From Molanna angustata (taxonomy: Eukaryota > Arthropoda > Insecta > Trichoptera > Molannidae), in the NCBI GenBank assembly GCA_963576475.1, contig OY754979.1, forward strand, positions 25,863,034 through 25,927,033: DNA of 64,000 nucleotides, in the 5' to 3' direction. Below are positions 11,502 to 23,397 of the stretch, piece after piece. The notes under the pieces are model-generated. The model worked only from the letters and a program-made list of their open reading frames with translations. It was not told where the DNA came from and searched no databases. A program made the position numbers and the translations under genes. Position 1 is the stretch's first letter. Each line of letters starts with the position of its first letter.

Positions 11502-12756
11502 CTAACTACTGAATGCCTGAATACATGTCTGAAACTGTGAATAGATTCTCTGATATTATGATTGGTTATATTTTGAGAACAGTCAAAAATTTCAGATCTA
11601 TTCATACATTTAAGACCCTATAGGTATACACCGCTTGTTCGTAGTAATCTTGAATATAATTCAACTTTATGGTCACCGTTTTATAATTTGCACTCATTGA
11701 GGGTTGAAAGGGTTCAACATAAATTTTTAAGATTTGTAAATTATAAATTATCCATTCCTTTAGAAAAATTAAATTATGATTTCCTAATGAGTGTTCTAAA
11801 TTTATCGAAACTACCAAGCAGAAGAACGATTTGTGATTTAATTTGTTTATTTAAAATAATCCAAGGTATATTGGACAGCCCCGACGTAATTGAAATGATA
11901 AAATTCAGAGTATCGACAAGGTTTGCTTCACGTCAAAATGCACCTTTTCATATAGAGAATCTTCTGAGTAATTTAATTATTAACTCACCAATGCATATAT
12001 TGCACCGCCTTGGAAACCAATATAGTGCTGTTAATATATTTAATTTACACAATATGTCCGATTCTGATTCGTCCAAATTTATCCGTCTGAATTTTAGTAC
12101 AAGAGAAATGTAAAACAGGTGCTTGCATTTATACGGGACTCATTACGACACACCGCGCGAACAAAATCCTTTTATCCATGGTCGCCCGTTGGTTACAGAC
12201 GTTTTCGTACTCTGAAACGAATCAATGGGACATACTATAGATGGTTTCAAAAAGATGCTTAGAGCAAATTATAATTTTTGAATTTGCTTTGCTTATTTTT
12301 CTTGTTTAAATAGAATATGTACTACTTACTGTTTATTTTTTTTTCTTCTTTTTATGTCTAGTTTTTTTGTGTTTCTTTTTATATCATTTATCTCTATTTT
12401 CTTTTTTAATATTGTATTATGTTGTCTTACATTGTCCTTTCTTTTACTACTTTTTTATTATTTGTGTTATTGATTTTTTTTGCCTACATTGTTTTTTTTG
12501 CCTACTTTTTTCCTACTTTTTTATTATTTGTGTTATTGATGTATTTAAACTTATTGTTGTTTTGTTGTGCCTACATTGTTATTATTTATCTTGTCTTTAT
12601 TGTTTTTTTTTTGCCAACTTTTTTCCTATTTTTTTTTGCCTACTTTTTTATTATTTGTGTTATTGTTGTTTTGTTGTGCCTACATTGTTATTATTTATCT
12701 TGTCTTTATTGTTAATGCCCTATTAAGGGCGTACATATATAATAAATAAATAAATT
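11502..12756 (+). mobile_element. 5'-truncated CR1/Jockey-like LINE with 24-bp target duplication
   Basis: Flanked by an exact 24-bp direct repeat, 11478-11501 and 12757-12780. The interior encodes an RT C-terminus: NRFSDIMIGYILRTVKNF, a frameshift near 11625, then LVRSNLEYNSTLWSPFY, VERVQHKFLRF and on to the stop at 12113. A T-rich 3' UTR follows, ending in AATAAATAAATAAAT. This is a textbook target-primed insertion; it is dead through truncation and frameshift. Confidence 0.88.
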
Positions 12757-12780
12757 TGTATTGTACATTAGTGTAGCATG

Positions 12781-13144
12781 GTGACTGCTCCGGTATCAGT
12801 TTATCTAGTTCAGCAGGTCACGAGATGTTTTTCTTGGACCACCAACTGAACCAACAAACGCCGCGAAATTCCTCAGTCTGTAAACCAAACACAAACACTG
12901 AAAACATATTGCCAGCTGCAAAACATTACCACTGCTATAGTAATAAGATGTGCGAAGGTAGTTCTGACGTAAAACTAACAACTTGTCATGGAATATGAAG
13001 AAGGTGTTGAGCGATCGCGTACTCCATTTTTTACATCGCTTCCCGTCTTTATGAAAATACAAGTCTAGCCGAAATACAACGAAGTTCCAATATAAGCAAA
13101 AATCAACTTTTGGTGCACTCTGCGCGTAATTTCATTTCGCCAAA
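12781..13144. other. Interval without recognised feature
   Basis: One minus-strand open frame (13062-12805) has no splice or similarity support. Confidence 0.4.
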
Positions 13145-13529
13145 CAATACCCCGTACCTATTCAGTAACTATTGGAACTTAATTAGGAACGTTCTAAAAT
13201 TGTAGATTTAAGATTTACGGTCTTATTTCAGCGTTATTAAATATCAACTTGGACTAAATAGAATAGGAACGTACCTATATTGGCCGGAACGTTCTTAAAA
13301 AGTTACTGAATTAGACGTATTTTGAATAATTATAAAAATGATGAAATTTTCATAATTATTCAAAATACGTCTAATTCAGGAACTTTTTAAAAACATTCCG
13401 GCCAATATAGGTACGTTCCTATTCCATTTAGTCCAAATTGATATTTTATAACGCTGAAATAAGACCGTAAATCTACAATTTTAGAACGTTCCTATTTTAG
13501 TTACAATAGTTACTGAATAGGGGGTATTG
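13145..13529. mobile_element. Foldback MITE, ~190-bp inverted arms
   Basis: Ends CAATACCCCGTACCTATTCA and complement CAATACCCCCTATTCAGTAA. Almost the whole element is an imperfect inverted repeat, with a nearly perfect core around 13315-13375 (TTTGAATAATTATAAAAATG...). No coding capacity. Confidence 0.88.
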
Positions 13530-14074
13530 GCAAGAAACATCCCCCCTCAGCTCTTAGGATGATAGCCATAAAATAAAAAGAAAAAAAATACAAGTTAACG
13601 CTGTATAATCTATACCTAGTGACATAAAAGTAGGTATTTGAATGAAGATAAGAGTGAAGAACAAAAGTACAACAGGTGGCATTGCAGTAGGTAAATAGAT
13701 TTATATTGGAACAGTCACAGATGAACTATCACAGCTGTTTATACTTCCAACCTACCTCATGATAGTTAGCCATCATGACTCAGACTAAATATTGACCTCA
13801 ACACCAGTCGCGAATCGTGCCATACTCAAGAGGGCATATAACTAGTGACTGAAAACATGATATATTAAACATTAAACTCTCCACACCACAGTAAGCGTTT
13901 ATTTTTTCTTCGTGAAAGGTTGATAATCTCAAAATGCATTTTTATGAAGTACGTTTCTATTGAATTTAAATAAATATAAGATTCACAGAGGACAAAAGTT
14001 TTCACAATTTACCTTACACACAAAAACATTGTCACAAAACTCATAGTATGCATTTTCTACATGACACATGTTGA

Positions 14075-14775
14075 GAAATTTTACGTAAATTTGCATTACT
14101 AGCAAGATGAGCATGTATGAGACAGTGTATCAATGTTGATGAGGCGATGCATGTGTCAAGATAGAAGAATGCGGTGTTCAGTTCTCACTGCCTACCCCTT
14201 GAGGAAGATAGAAGTGGAGAGTAAAAAATACATTTGTCTGTAGAGATACATACAATATCAATATGAAGTTGATCACTCAATTTTCCCATTCAGAAGCTAT
14301 TTTACTTCTGTTATATACATTTTTCATACAAATATGAAATTTATTTCACATTGATATGGCAGACTATAGACTTTTTCTTTAAATTTTGAAAATCTTTAAA
14401 TGTAATTTAGATGAGAGTATTTTTGTTGTATCAAAATTTCAAACAGTATAAAAATATCTCGATTTTCCAGACCGTGAGAGCATTTTGAAATCGGACAGTT
14501 GAAATCATAGAGAAGAAATTAACGGATATCTATCGAAAACTATTCAGCTGTAAGTCTATGCACTTTACACATATTATGATGTTAATATGAAGTCGATCGG
14601 ACTTATAGTTTGGGCTGTAGAGAGGACACAAAAAGGATAATCCGTACGACGAAACTCACAGTGTGCACTCTCTACATGATACCTATTGAGAAATTGATGT
14701 AAAAAATACGCTTAAAAATTGTGAAATCATGACTCTCCAATATTCCATAGTGTGGAGAGTAAGAGAGTTCACGTC
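14075..14775 (-). repeat. Repeat family D, inverted partner of 25210-26036
   Basis: Ends ATTCCATAGTGTGGAGAGTA at 14738-14760. Shares the CCGATCGACTTCATATT, GTGTCCTCTCTACAGCCC and CTCACGGTCTGGAAAAT blocks (complement) with 25210-25930. The end near 14105-14215 is an RTE-like LINE 3' fragment (CMRQCINVDEAMHV). Confidence 0.75.
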
Positions 14776-15355
14776 GAATTGATAACCTCCTCCATTTTTA
14801 AAGGCCTTTTATAAAAAATAATTCATATAAAATGATTGTTGATGCGTACACAGAAGCAGTTGGTATAAGGGTGGGGTGAACATTAAAATAAATAGGTACA
14901 TTTTTATGTTTAGTGTTATTTTGGTTTTCAGTATCGATGTATACAGCCCCGATTCTTCAAGTAATATATTAATGTAAGTAAGTACATAATATTTTCTGTA
15001 GTATCTCCATGTGGCAACATATGGTTCCCTTGTAGAACGGACTCTCATACCGCAATACCAATAATCTACAATTCAGACCCTCTGCAACCAGCCTCAACAT
15101 GATGAGAAGAATAATCTTGGAATCTTGGCATCTTGGAATAACATTCCAACTATAGCGAATTTAATAGCGCATGATTTTTACGGAATCAGTAACGAGGGAT
15201 AAAAAATTATCGGAATTAAAAAAAAAATGTGTACCAAATTGTTTATGTAACCGAATTTGAAAAAAAAACGTTTACGTATATAAATCTCACATTCCTCCGT
15301 GCGCGCAATTTGCTCAAAAATAGGTCCGAAGTTTTCGCTTCGCTTCACTATATAG

Positions 15356-16292
15356 ATACCTAATAAATTAATATTATATTATTTCGTGTTTAATAAATAA
15401 TAATAAATTAATATTCTGTTATTTCGTGTTTTTTGACATTTTTAATATTGTGTTATTCGAGTTATTTCGTGTTTATTCAATAATAATAAATTAATATTCT
15501 GTCACTTAGTGTTTTATGACATTTTTAATATTCTGTTATTTCATGTTAAATAAATAATAATAAATTAATATTCTCTTATTTCGTGTTTTTATGGCGTTTT
15601 AAATAATCTGTTATATCGCGTTTAGTAAATAATAATAAATGAATTTTCTGGATATTCGTGTTTTTTATGACATTTTTAATATTCTGTTATTTCGTGTTTT
15701 TATGACATTTTTAATATTGTGTTATTCGAGTTATTTCGTGTATATTTTATAATAATAAATTAATATTCTGTCACTTCGTGTTTTATGACATTTTTAATAT
15801 TCTGTTATTTCATGTTTAATAAATAATAATAAATTAATATTCTGTTATTTCGTGTTTTTATGGCGTTTTAAATTATCTGTTATATCGTGTTTAGTAAATA
15901 ATAATAAATGAATTTTCTGGTTTTTCGTGTTTTTTATGACATTTTTAATATTCTGTTATTTCGTGTTTTTATGATATTTTTAATATTCTGTTATTTCGTG
16001 TTTTTATGACATTTTTAATATTGTGTTATTCGAGTTATTTCGTGTATATTTTATAATAATAAATTAATATTCTGTCACTTCGTGTTTTATGACATTTTTA
16101 ATATTCTGTTATTTCATGTTTAATAAATAATAATAAATTAATATTCTGTTTTTTCGTGTTTTTATGGTGTTTTAAATCATCTGTTATATCGTGTTTAGTA
16201 AATAATAATAAATGAATTTTCTGGTTTTTCGTGTTTTTATGACATTTTTAATATTCTGTTATTTCGTGTTTTTATGACATTTTTAATATCTG
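15356..16292 (+). repeat. AT-rich minisatellite with higher-order structure
   Basis: Built from variants of TATTCTGTTATTTCGTGTTT, TATGACATTTTTAATATT and AATAATAATAAATTAATATT in recurring blocks. The block from GTTTAATAAATAATAATAAA through TTTAGTAAATAATAATAAAT is repeated about four times. Confidence 0.85.
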
Positions 16293-16408
16293 TTTATCCT
16301 TAACTTGGCAACTGAATATTCTGTGTAGTATGAAATTTAATGTTTAATTGTTTAGGTACTCAATAATAATTATTATGAAACAATGTGACATTATATTTTT
16401 TGTAAAAT

Positions 16409-16505
16409 CGACCGATTTCGTTCACCTATAGCACAAGCATTTATTTGCTTATTTTAGGGAACGTAGGAAGATGTATATGTACTTGTTTAACAAGGACATA
16501 TTAAT
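16409..16505 (+). mobile_element. SINE tail (tRNA-derived family S1), 5'-truncated
   Basis: GACCGATTTCGTTCACCTAT..., GTACTTGTTTAACAAGGACA: the body of the SINE found complete at 63093-63271. The tRNA-like head is missing. Confidence 0.8.
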
Positions 16506-16509
16506 TTTT

Positions 16510-17730
16510 TTATAAAAAAAATAAAAAACGGGGAGAATCGGAGTTGTTAATTCTCTCTCGCTCTTTCGTTTTCAAAATCTACTCTCTTTTTCCCGACAAC
16601 TGGGTTTTTGGGTTTGTTAATATTATATTCGTTTGTGGCTAAACTATCCATAATCTTAAATTAATTAAAAATAAATTTTTAAAAGAAAATCCATATATGT
16701 AAATATTTTATTTTTTTCAAACACCCTAATTTGAAATCATATTTGTTAAATATGTATTTAAGTTTGTATGATAAAAAAAAATACAGGAAGTATTTTCAAC
16801 ATTTCTCTATTGTACGTTTATCACACAATTTAAAAATTTTAACATGAACTTCGCTAAATAAATATGATGAAAAATATCTGTTTTACAGCAATTTTATCAT
16901 CTTGTACGACCTCAAGACTCTTCCAGTGTATTATTGTGAAATTCTTGGACGTGCAGCGACACATGTAATCCTTGCAAGACTTTTTCTCATCGCGCAGGGG
17001 AAATTTTATTAAAAATTTCTCACACAATAATTGGTTCTAGGACTGGCAACATTAGAACCATTTGTCAAACTCACCGCTTGCACAGGTTGGAAGAAAGTCT
17101 TCATAAATATGTTGATGGCCTTCGTAGAACATTTAATTATCTGACATCTGAGCCATGGACCCTGTGTTCAAACTCCAGATAACTTTTTTTCTATGAATGA
17201 TTCAGTTATTCTTTACGGGATACAAAATAGGTATCATAAAATATTGCGCATAATCTTTGTTTCTTTAATAAACAAGCAAAGATATGTTACTATAAATGAT
17301 GTTATTATTTACATTATAACCATAGAATTGTACATTATAATTCTATGATTATAACATAATTTAAAATATTAATAACAAATAACAAAATGAATTAAGAATA
17401 TTAGCATTAAAATTAGTCCCTAAAAAGAGTTTGTACTCGAGCTTTGGAGGGGTTCATACACAATCAAAGAAATCAATAGTAAACAGTTTACACAAAAATT
17501 AACATAAGTATTGGATTCACAAATAACAAAGCATTGAATACAAACTTATATAATAGGTAAAATGATAATTTCTTAAATAAACCAACATTATGGTGTATAT
17601 TAAAATATACATCTTAAATAGGTTCGCATATTTAATATTTTTTATGAGGAAAATATATTTTTTTAATTGAGAATGTTCCATTTTCAATTTTATTTCAGAC
17701 ACGAAAATATCATAGAAAAAAACAATACTA
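16510..17730. other. AT-rich interval without recognised gene
   Basis: Short frames only. Contains CTCTCTCGCTCTTTCG near 16550 and a small palindrome ATAGAATTGTACATTATAAT near 17325-17345. Confidence 0.45.
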
Positions 17731-17735
17731 AAATT

Positions 17736-18068
17736 TATTCCATAGATTTTTACTATAATATACTAGATGTCGTAGTTAGCAAATTTTGTATGAATCGAAG
17801 TGAGGCATTTTTCCGGGGGATTTTTGACGTTTTGGTGGGCAGACAACATATAACTATATCACTAATGTGAAATGACTAATGTAATTTTCGGATTTATTGG
17901 TCGAAAAAAAAACTTTTTAATAAAGATTTAAAGAACAGTTATCTAGGATGTGTTGAAATATAAGAAAAACTGCAATATGTTGCCAACCAAAACGTCAAAC
18001 GCGCGATATTTCATGACTAACTTTTTGCACAGAATACTACATCTAGTATATTATATGAAAATCTATTT
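17736..18068. mobile_element. MITE family C, complete copy
   Basis: Inverted ends CCATAGATTTTTACTATAAT and complement ending near 18068 (TATTATATGAAAATCTAT). Partial copies: 40618-40845 (right half) and 45836-45990 (left half). Internal landmarks GAATCGAAGTGAGG and CAAACGCGCGATATT are shared. Confidence 0.8.
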
Positions 18069-18477
18069 TTTATTTTGAACATAAAGAAAACTTACCGCAG
18101 CAGATTCTCAGATGTGTTCCCGTAATATCCTCCAAATAAATTATAACAAAATATTAACAAAATAAAACATAACTAACTTCATAAAAACAAAAAATAAAAC
18201 AATCACAAATATCAGCGAAACAAAAAATAAATAAACGTGGTCAACTAAACAATTTATATTTTAAAAACAAAACTTTGGAAAGTAAGAAACACACATAAAA
18301 TTGTCAAATAATGCGAAACTGTTAATTTTAACAGCCGAAAATTCGTAATGACAATGATCAAAACAAATTAAAAAAGTTTGAATAAGGAATATATTTGTCT
18401 TTGGTACTTTTCTATGACAGCAGATATTTGGCGGGAATGTGTTTTATTGACAGCTTACTGTGTATTTAGTTTTTCGG

Positions 18478-18640
18478 CGGAAGTTATAAATTCGCGAAGA
18501 CCGTACGTAGACGAGACGGGAGACGCAAATCTCCAACGAGATAATACTACACATACCACACGGACCGATCGCCGCGCTAGACTGACGGGCGCTCTCAAAC
18601 TGGAATCTCTCGGCGGGCGGCGACGTCGTTCAACACAGGA
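18478..18640. other. CpG-rich patch, possible promoter or 5' exon
   Basis: Unusually dense CG dinucleotides (GACCGATCGCCGCGCTAGAC, GGCGGGCGGCGACGTCG) in an AT-rich setting, just left of the 2-kb triplication. Both strands are open for about 210-300 nt but neither has recognisable protein. It could be a transcription start or an old element. Confidence 0.3.
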
Positions 18641-19164
18641 TATGATTATGGAAGGGGTCGAACACATTTTCTAACTTTTCTCTGCATTATTTTTGTGCGA
18701 TATTCGGGCCCGGCTTTCCCGAATATTTCATTTAAGATACGAAATATGACGAAGATCGATAATATATGATATTATATGCCTATATTAAACCTCCTAGCTG
18801 CATAACCAGCAATGCTCAGAACTCTTTCATTTATTGCATACAAAATTTTCAATGGAATCTGCGATATTTTTTTTTTGTTTATAATGTTTATAATATCTTG
18901 TGTATTTTCGCCTTCATTCTTTTGTTGATGTACATATCTAATTTGGTTGGTTGGCTGTAATTGCCTAATGGCAATAAGTCGCGATAATAAACGCGAAATA
19001 TTATTTTACATTTTCATTATAATCAATATATATGAAAATATTTTCTTCAATATTGACATTAAATTTATTCCTACCCAACTATGAATTAGCCATGATCGAT
19101 TCCAAATATTTTCATAAATACATATAAGTGAAATGTGAAACTACTCAATTCAGCCAAAAAAAAA

Positions 19165-19350
19165 TAACCGTTTTGGCATGTGAATTTTGCCCTAAACCAC
19201 TATATTTTGAGTCACTATGCGACATGTTTCGGCAGTGCTGTCCTGCCATCGACCGTAGCCGGTCGATGGCAGGACAGCACTGCCGAAACATGTCGCATAG
19301 TGACTCAAAATATAGTGGTTTAGGGCAAAATTTACATGCCAAAACGGTTA
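19165..19350. repeat. Palindrome in unit 1, 90-bp arms, 6-bp loop
   Basis: Arms 19165-19254 and 19261-19350 around GTAGCC, with one mismatch (GTGAATTTT versus GTAAATTTT). The hairpin GGCAG...CTGCC sits directly before GAAAC at 19285, the same layout as in the 2226-2429 palindrome. Confidence 0.93.
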
Positions 19351-21187
19351 ATATGAACAACCACAAAATATCCGCCGAGTATTTAAACTATAAAAAAAAT
19401 AAACTTGACGAATAATTTTTCTATTTTGTAAGCTTTGCTGGCTCCTAATAGTGTATAAGAATAATTCTAATGCTGTTTTTTACTCTCCACACTATGGAAT
19501 AGGGGTGTTAGCGCCACACTTCTCGAGTGTTAATGAATTCCCCCCCCCCCCCACTCCACCCCAGTCCGCCCATCAATCAGTTTATCGTTGTCCTTGCGAT
19601 CGAGCCGAGCGATTTTATTTGCGTTACGAAAAAGTGTGATATAGTTTGACCACGAGTGTCAAAGTATCGTTTATGTATATTGTATTCGTCCTGTTAATTA
19701 CTTCTGTGTTCTGTGTACTAAAACTATAGTTAATGCATCATTTTGGATCAGAGAGATCAAGGAGATGTCAACCGGTTGACCGCCATCAGTGAATACGAGA
19801 TCACAAGGTAGGTCGCTTGGCAATTCCCATCACTGTTCCATCATTCCGATCATTAAATAATTATACAGTCCACTATTTCCATCAGCAAAACCTTTCCAAC
19901 CGAGGCGGGGCAATGTGCCAAGGAATCTATATCGAAGCGTTAACAAGGGGAGAGTCATGATTTCGCAAAATTTAAGCGTATTTTTTACTAAAATATGCAT
20001 AAATATCAAAGTATGGGTAGGCGAACTTTGTGACAAATTCCCTATTCCAATCCACATTTTTATCCTTTCCTTATCCTTTTTCCCTAATTTACTTTCTTTC
20101 TTTGCGCTTAATTCTGTATTTGTCTTTTTATAACAGTTTTATTTTGTAATATTTTTAATGCTTATTTAACGTTTAATGCTGTATTTTTATTAGTCTTATT
20201 GTGTATTATTTTGCTACTTTTTAATACTTTCTTTTTTTTCATTTTTTTGTGTAACTACTTTTTTTAATAATTAGGCAATGTATGTTTGTTAATTTGAGGA
20301 AACAATCTTGGCGTATACATAAAATAATTTCCATATGTTTAAGATTATAATGCTGTTTGTTTACCCAAATAAATAAAATAAAATTTAAATAAAGTGAAAG
20401 CAGGTTTTACATCGTTTAATTGCATGATCTTTTAAACGTTTTCGTTACATTTTAATCACTCTTAGCTTCCTTGACGATCGTGTCATAATCGCCGATTGTT
20501 GAATCTTTAAAAAAAAATCAATTATAAAAAACAAAAATGTTTTCCATCTCTTTTGCAATATTAATGCTTCGGCGTGTTTACCCTTTGCCAGAGAGAGACG
20601 GAGACATGTTGTTTGAAATTTCAAAATTATTTGTGATAACCCGTGGGAAATTGGCGGTTTTTTCTGACAGTCGGTAATAGGAAAATCGTTTCGTGCCCCG
20701 CCCTCCCTTTCCACATTTTCTTTTCCTATTCATTTCTTCCTCTCCACATATAATTCCTATATGATATTATATAGGCATATAATTCCTATATGATATTATA
20801 TGCCTATATTAAACCTCCTAGCTGCATAACCAGCAATGCTCAGAACTCTTTCATTTATTGCATACAAAATTTTCAATGGAATCTGCGATATTTTTTTTTT
20901 GTTTATAATGTTTATAATATCTTGTGTATTTTCGCCTTCATTCTTTTGTTGATGTACATATCTAATTTGGTTGGTTGGCTGTAATTGCCTAATGGCAATA
21001 AGTCGCGATAATAAACGCGAAATATTATTTTACATTTTCATTATAATCAATATATATGAAAATATTTTCTTCAATATTGACATTAAATTTATTCCTACCC
21101 AACTATGAATTAGCCATGATCGATTCCAAATATTTTCATAAATACATATAAGTGAAATGTGAAACTACTCAATTCAGCCAAAAAAAA

Positions 21188-21373
21188 TAACCGTTTTGGC
21201 ATGTGAATTTTGCCCTAAACCACTATATTTTGAGTCACTATGCGACATGTTTCGGCAGTGCTGTCCTGCCATCGACCGTAGCCGGTCGATGGCAGGACAG
21301 CACTGCCGAAACATGTCGCATAGTGACTCAAAATATAGTGGTTTAGGGCAAAATTTACATGCCAAAACGGTTA
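21188..21373. repeat. Palindrome in unit 2
   Basis: Same sequence as 19165-19350, including the single arm mismatch, so the palindrome predates the triplication. Confidence 0.93.
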
Positions 21374-23211
21374 ATATGAACAACCACAAAATATCCGCCG
21401 AGTATTTAAACTATAAAAAAAATAAACTTGACGAATAATTTTTCTATTTTGTAAGCTTTGCTGGCTCCTAATAGTGTATAAGAATAATTCTAATGCTGTT
21501 TTTTACTCTCCACACTATGGAATAGGGGTGTTAGCGCCACACTTCTCGAGTGTTAATGAATTCCCCCCCCCCCCCACTCCACCCCAGTCCGCCCATCAAT
21601 CAGTTTATCGTTGTCCTTGCGATCGAGCCGAGCGATTTTATTTGCGTTACGAAAAAGTGTGATATAGTTTGACCACGAGTGTCAAAGTATCGTTTATGTA
21701 TATTGTATTCGTCCTGTTAATTACTTCTGTGTTCTGTGTACTAAAACTATAGTTAATGCATCATTTTGGATCAGAGAGATCAAGGAGATGTCAACCGGTT
21801 GACCGCCATCAGTGAATACGAGATCACAAGGTAGGTCGCTTGGCAATTCCCATCACTGTTCCATCATTCCGATCATTAAATAATTATACAGTCCACTATT
21901 TCCATCAGCAAAACCTTTCCAACCGAGGCGGGGCAATGTGCCAAGGAATCTATATCGAAGCGTTAACAAGGGGAGAGTCATGATTTCGCAAAATTTAAGC
22001 GTATTTTTTACTAAAATATGCATAAATATCAAAGTATGGGTAGGCGAACTTTGTGACAAATTCCCTATTCCAATCCACATTTTTATCCTTTCCTTATCCT
22101 TTTTCCCTAATTTACTTTCTTTCTTTGCGCTTAATTCTGTATTTGTCTTTTTATAACAGTTTTATTTTGTAATATTTTTAATGCTTATTTAACGTTTAAT
22201 GCTGTATTTTTATTAGTCTTATTGTGTATTATTTTGCTACTTTTTAATACTTTCTTTTTTTTCATTTTTTTGTGTAACTACTTTTTTTAATAATTAGGCA
22301 ATGTATGTTTGTTAATTTGAGGAAACAATCTTGGCGTATACATAAAATAATTTCCATATGTTTAAGATTATAATGCTGTTTGTTTACCCAAATAAATAAA
22401 ATAAAATTTAAATAAAGTGAAAGCAGGTTTTACATCGTTTAATTGCATGATCTTTTAAACGTTTTCGTTACATTTTAATCACTCTTAGCTTCCTTGACGA
22501 TCGTGTCATAATCGCCGATTGTTGAATCTTTAAAAAAAAATCAATTATAAAAAACAAAAATGTTTTCCATCTCTTTTGCAATATTAATGCTTCGGCGTGT
22601 TTACCCTTTGCCAGAGAGAGACGGAGACATGTTGTTTGAAATTTCAAAATTATTTGTGATAACCCGTGGGAAATTGGCGGTTTTTTCTGACAGTCGGTAA
22701 TAGGAAAATCGTTTCGTGCCCCGCCCTCCCTTTCCACATTTTCTTTTCCTATTCATTTCTTCCTCTCCACATATAATTCCTATATGATATTATATAGGCA
22801 TATAATTCCTATATGATATTATATGCCTATATTAAACCTCCTAGCTGCATAACCAGCAATGCTCAGAACTCTTTCATTTATTGCATACAAAATTTTCAAT
22901 GGAATCTGCGATATTTTTTTTTTGTTTATAATGTTTATAATATCTTGTGTATTTTCGCCTTCATTCTTTTGTTGATGTACATATCTAATTTGGTTGGTTG
23001 GCTGTAATTGCCTAATGGCAATAAGTCGCGATAATAAACGCGAAATATTATTTTACATTTTCATTATAATCAATATATATGAAAATATTTTCTTCAATAT
23101 TGACATTAAATTTATTCCTACCCAACTATGAATTAGCCATGATCGATTCCAAATATTTTCATAAATACATATAAGTGAAATGTGAAACTACTCAATTCAG
23201 CCAAAAAAAAA

Positions 23212-23397
23212 TAACCGTTTTGGCATGTGAATTTTGCCCTAAACCACTATATTTTGAGTCACTATGCGACATGTTTCGGCAGTGCTGTCCTGCCATCGAC
23301 CGTAGCCGGTCGATGGCAGGACAGCACTGCCGAAACATGTCGCATAGTGACTCAAAATATAGTGGTTTAGGGCAAAATTTACATGCCAAAACGGTTA
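23212..23397. repeat. Palindrome in unit 3
   Basis: Same sequence and same arm mismatch as the other two copies. Confidence 0.93.

Noticed and set aside
12367..12749. Hydrophobic ORFs of 60-119 residues rich in Phe/Leu/Tyr, resembling membrane proteins
   Set aside because: They lie in the T-rich 3' UTR of the LINE inserted at 11502-12756.
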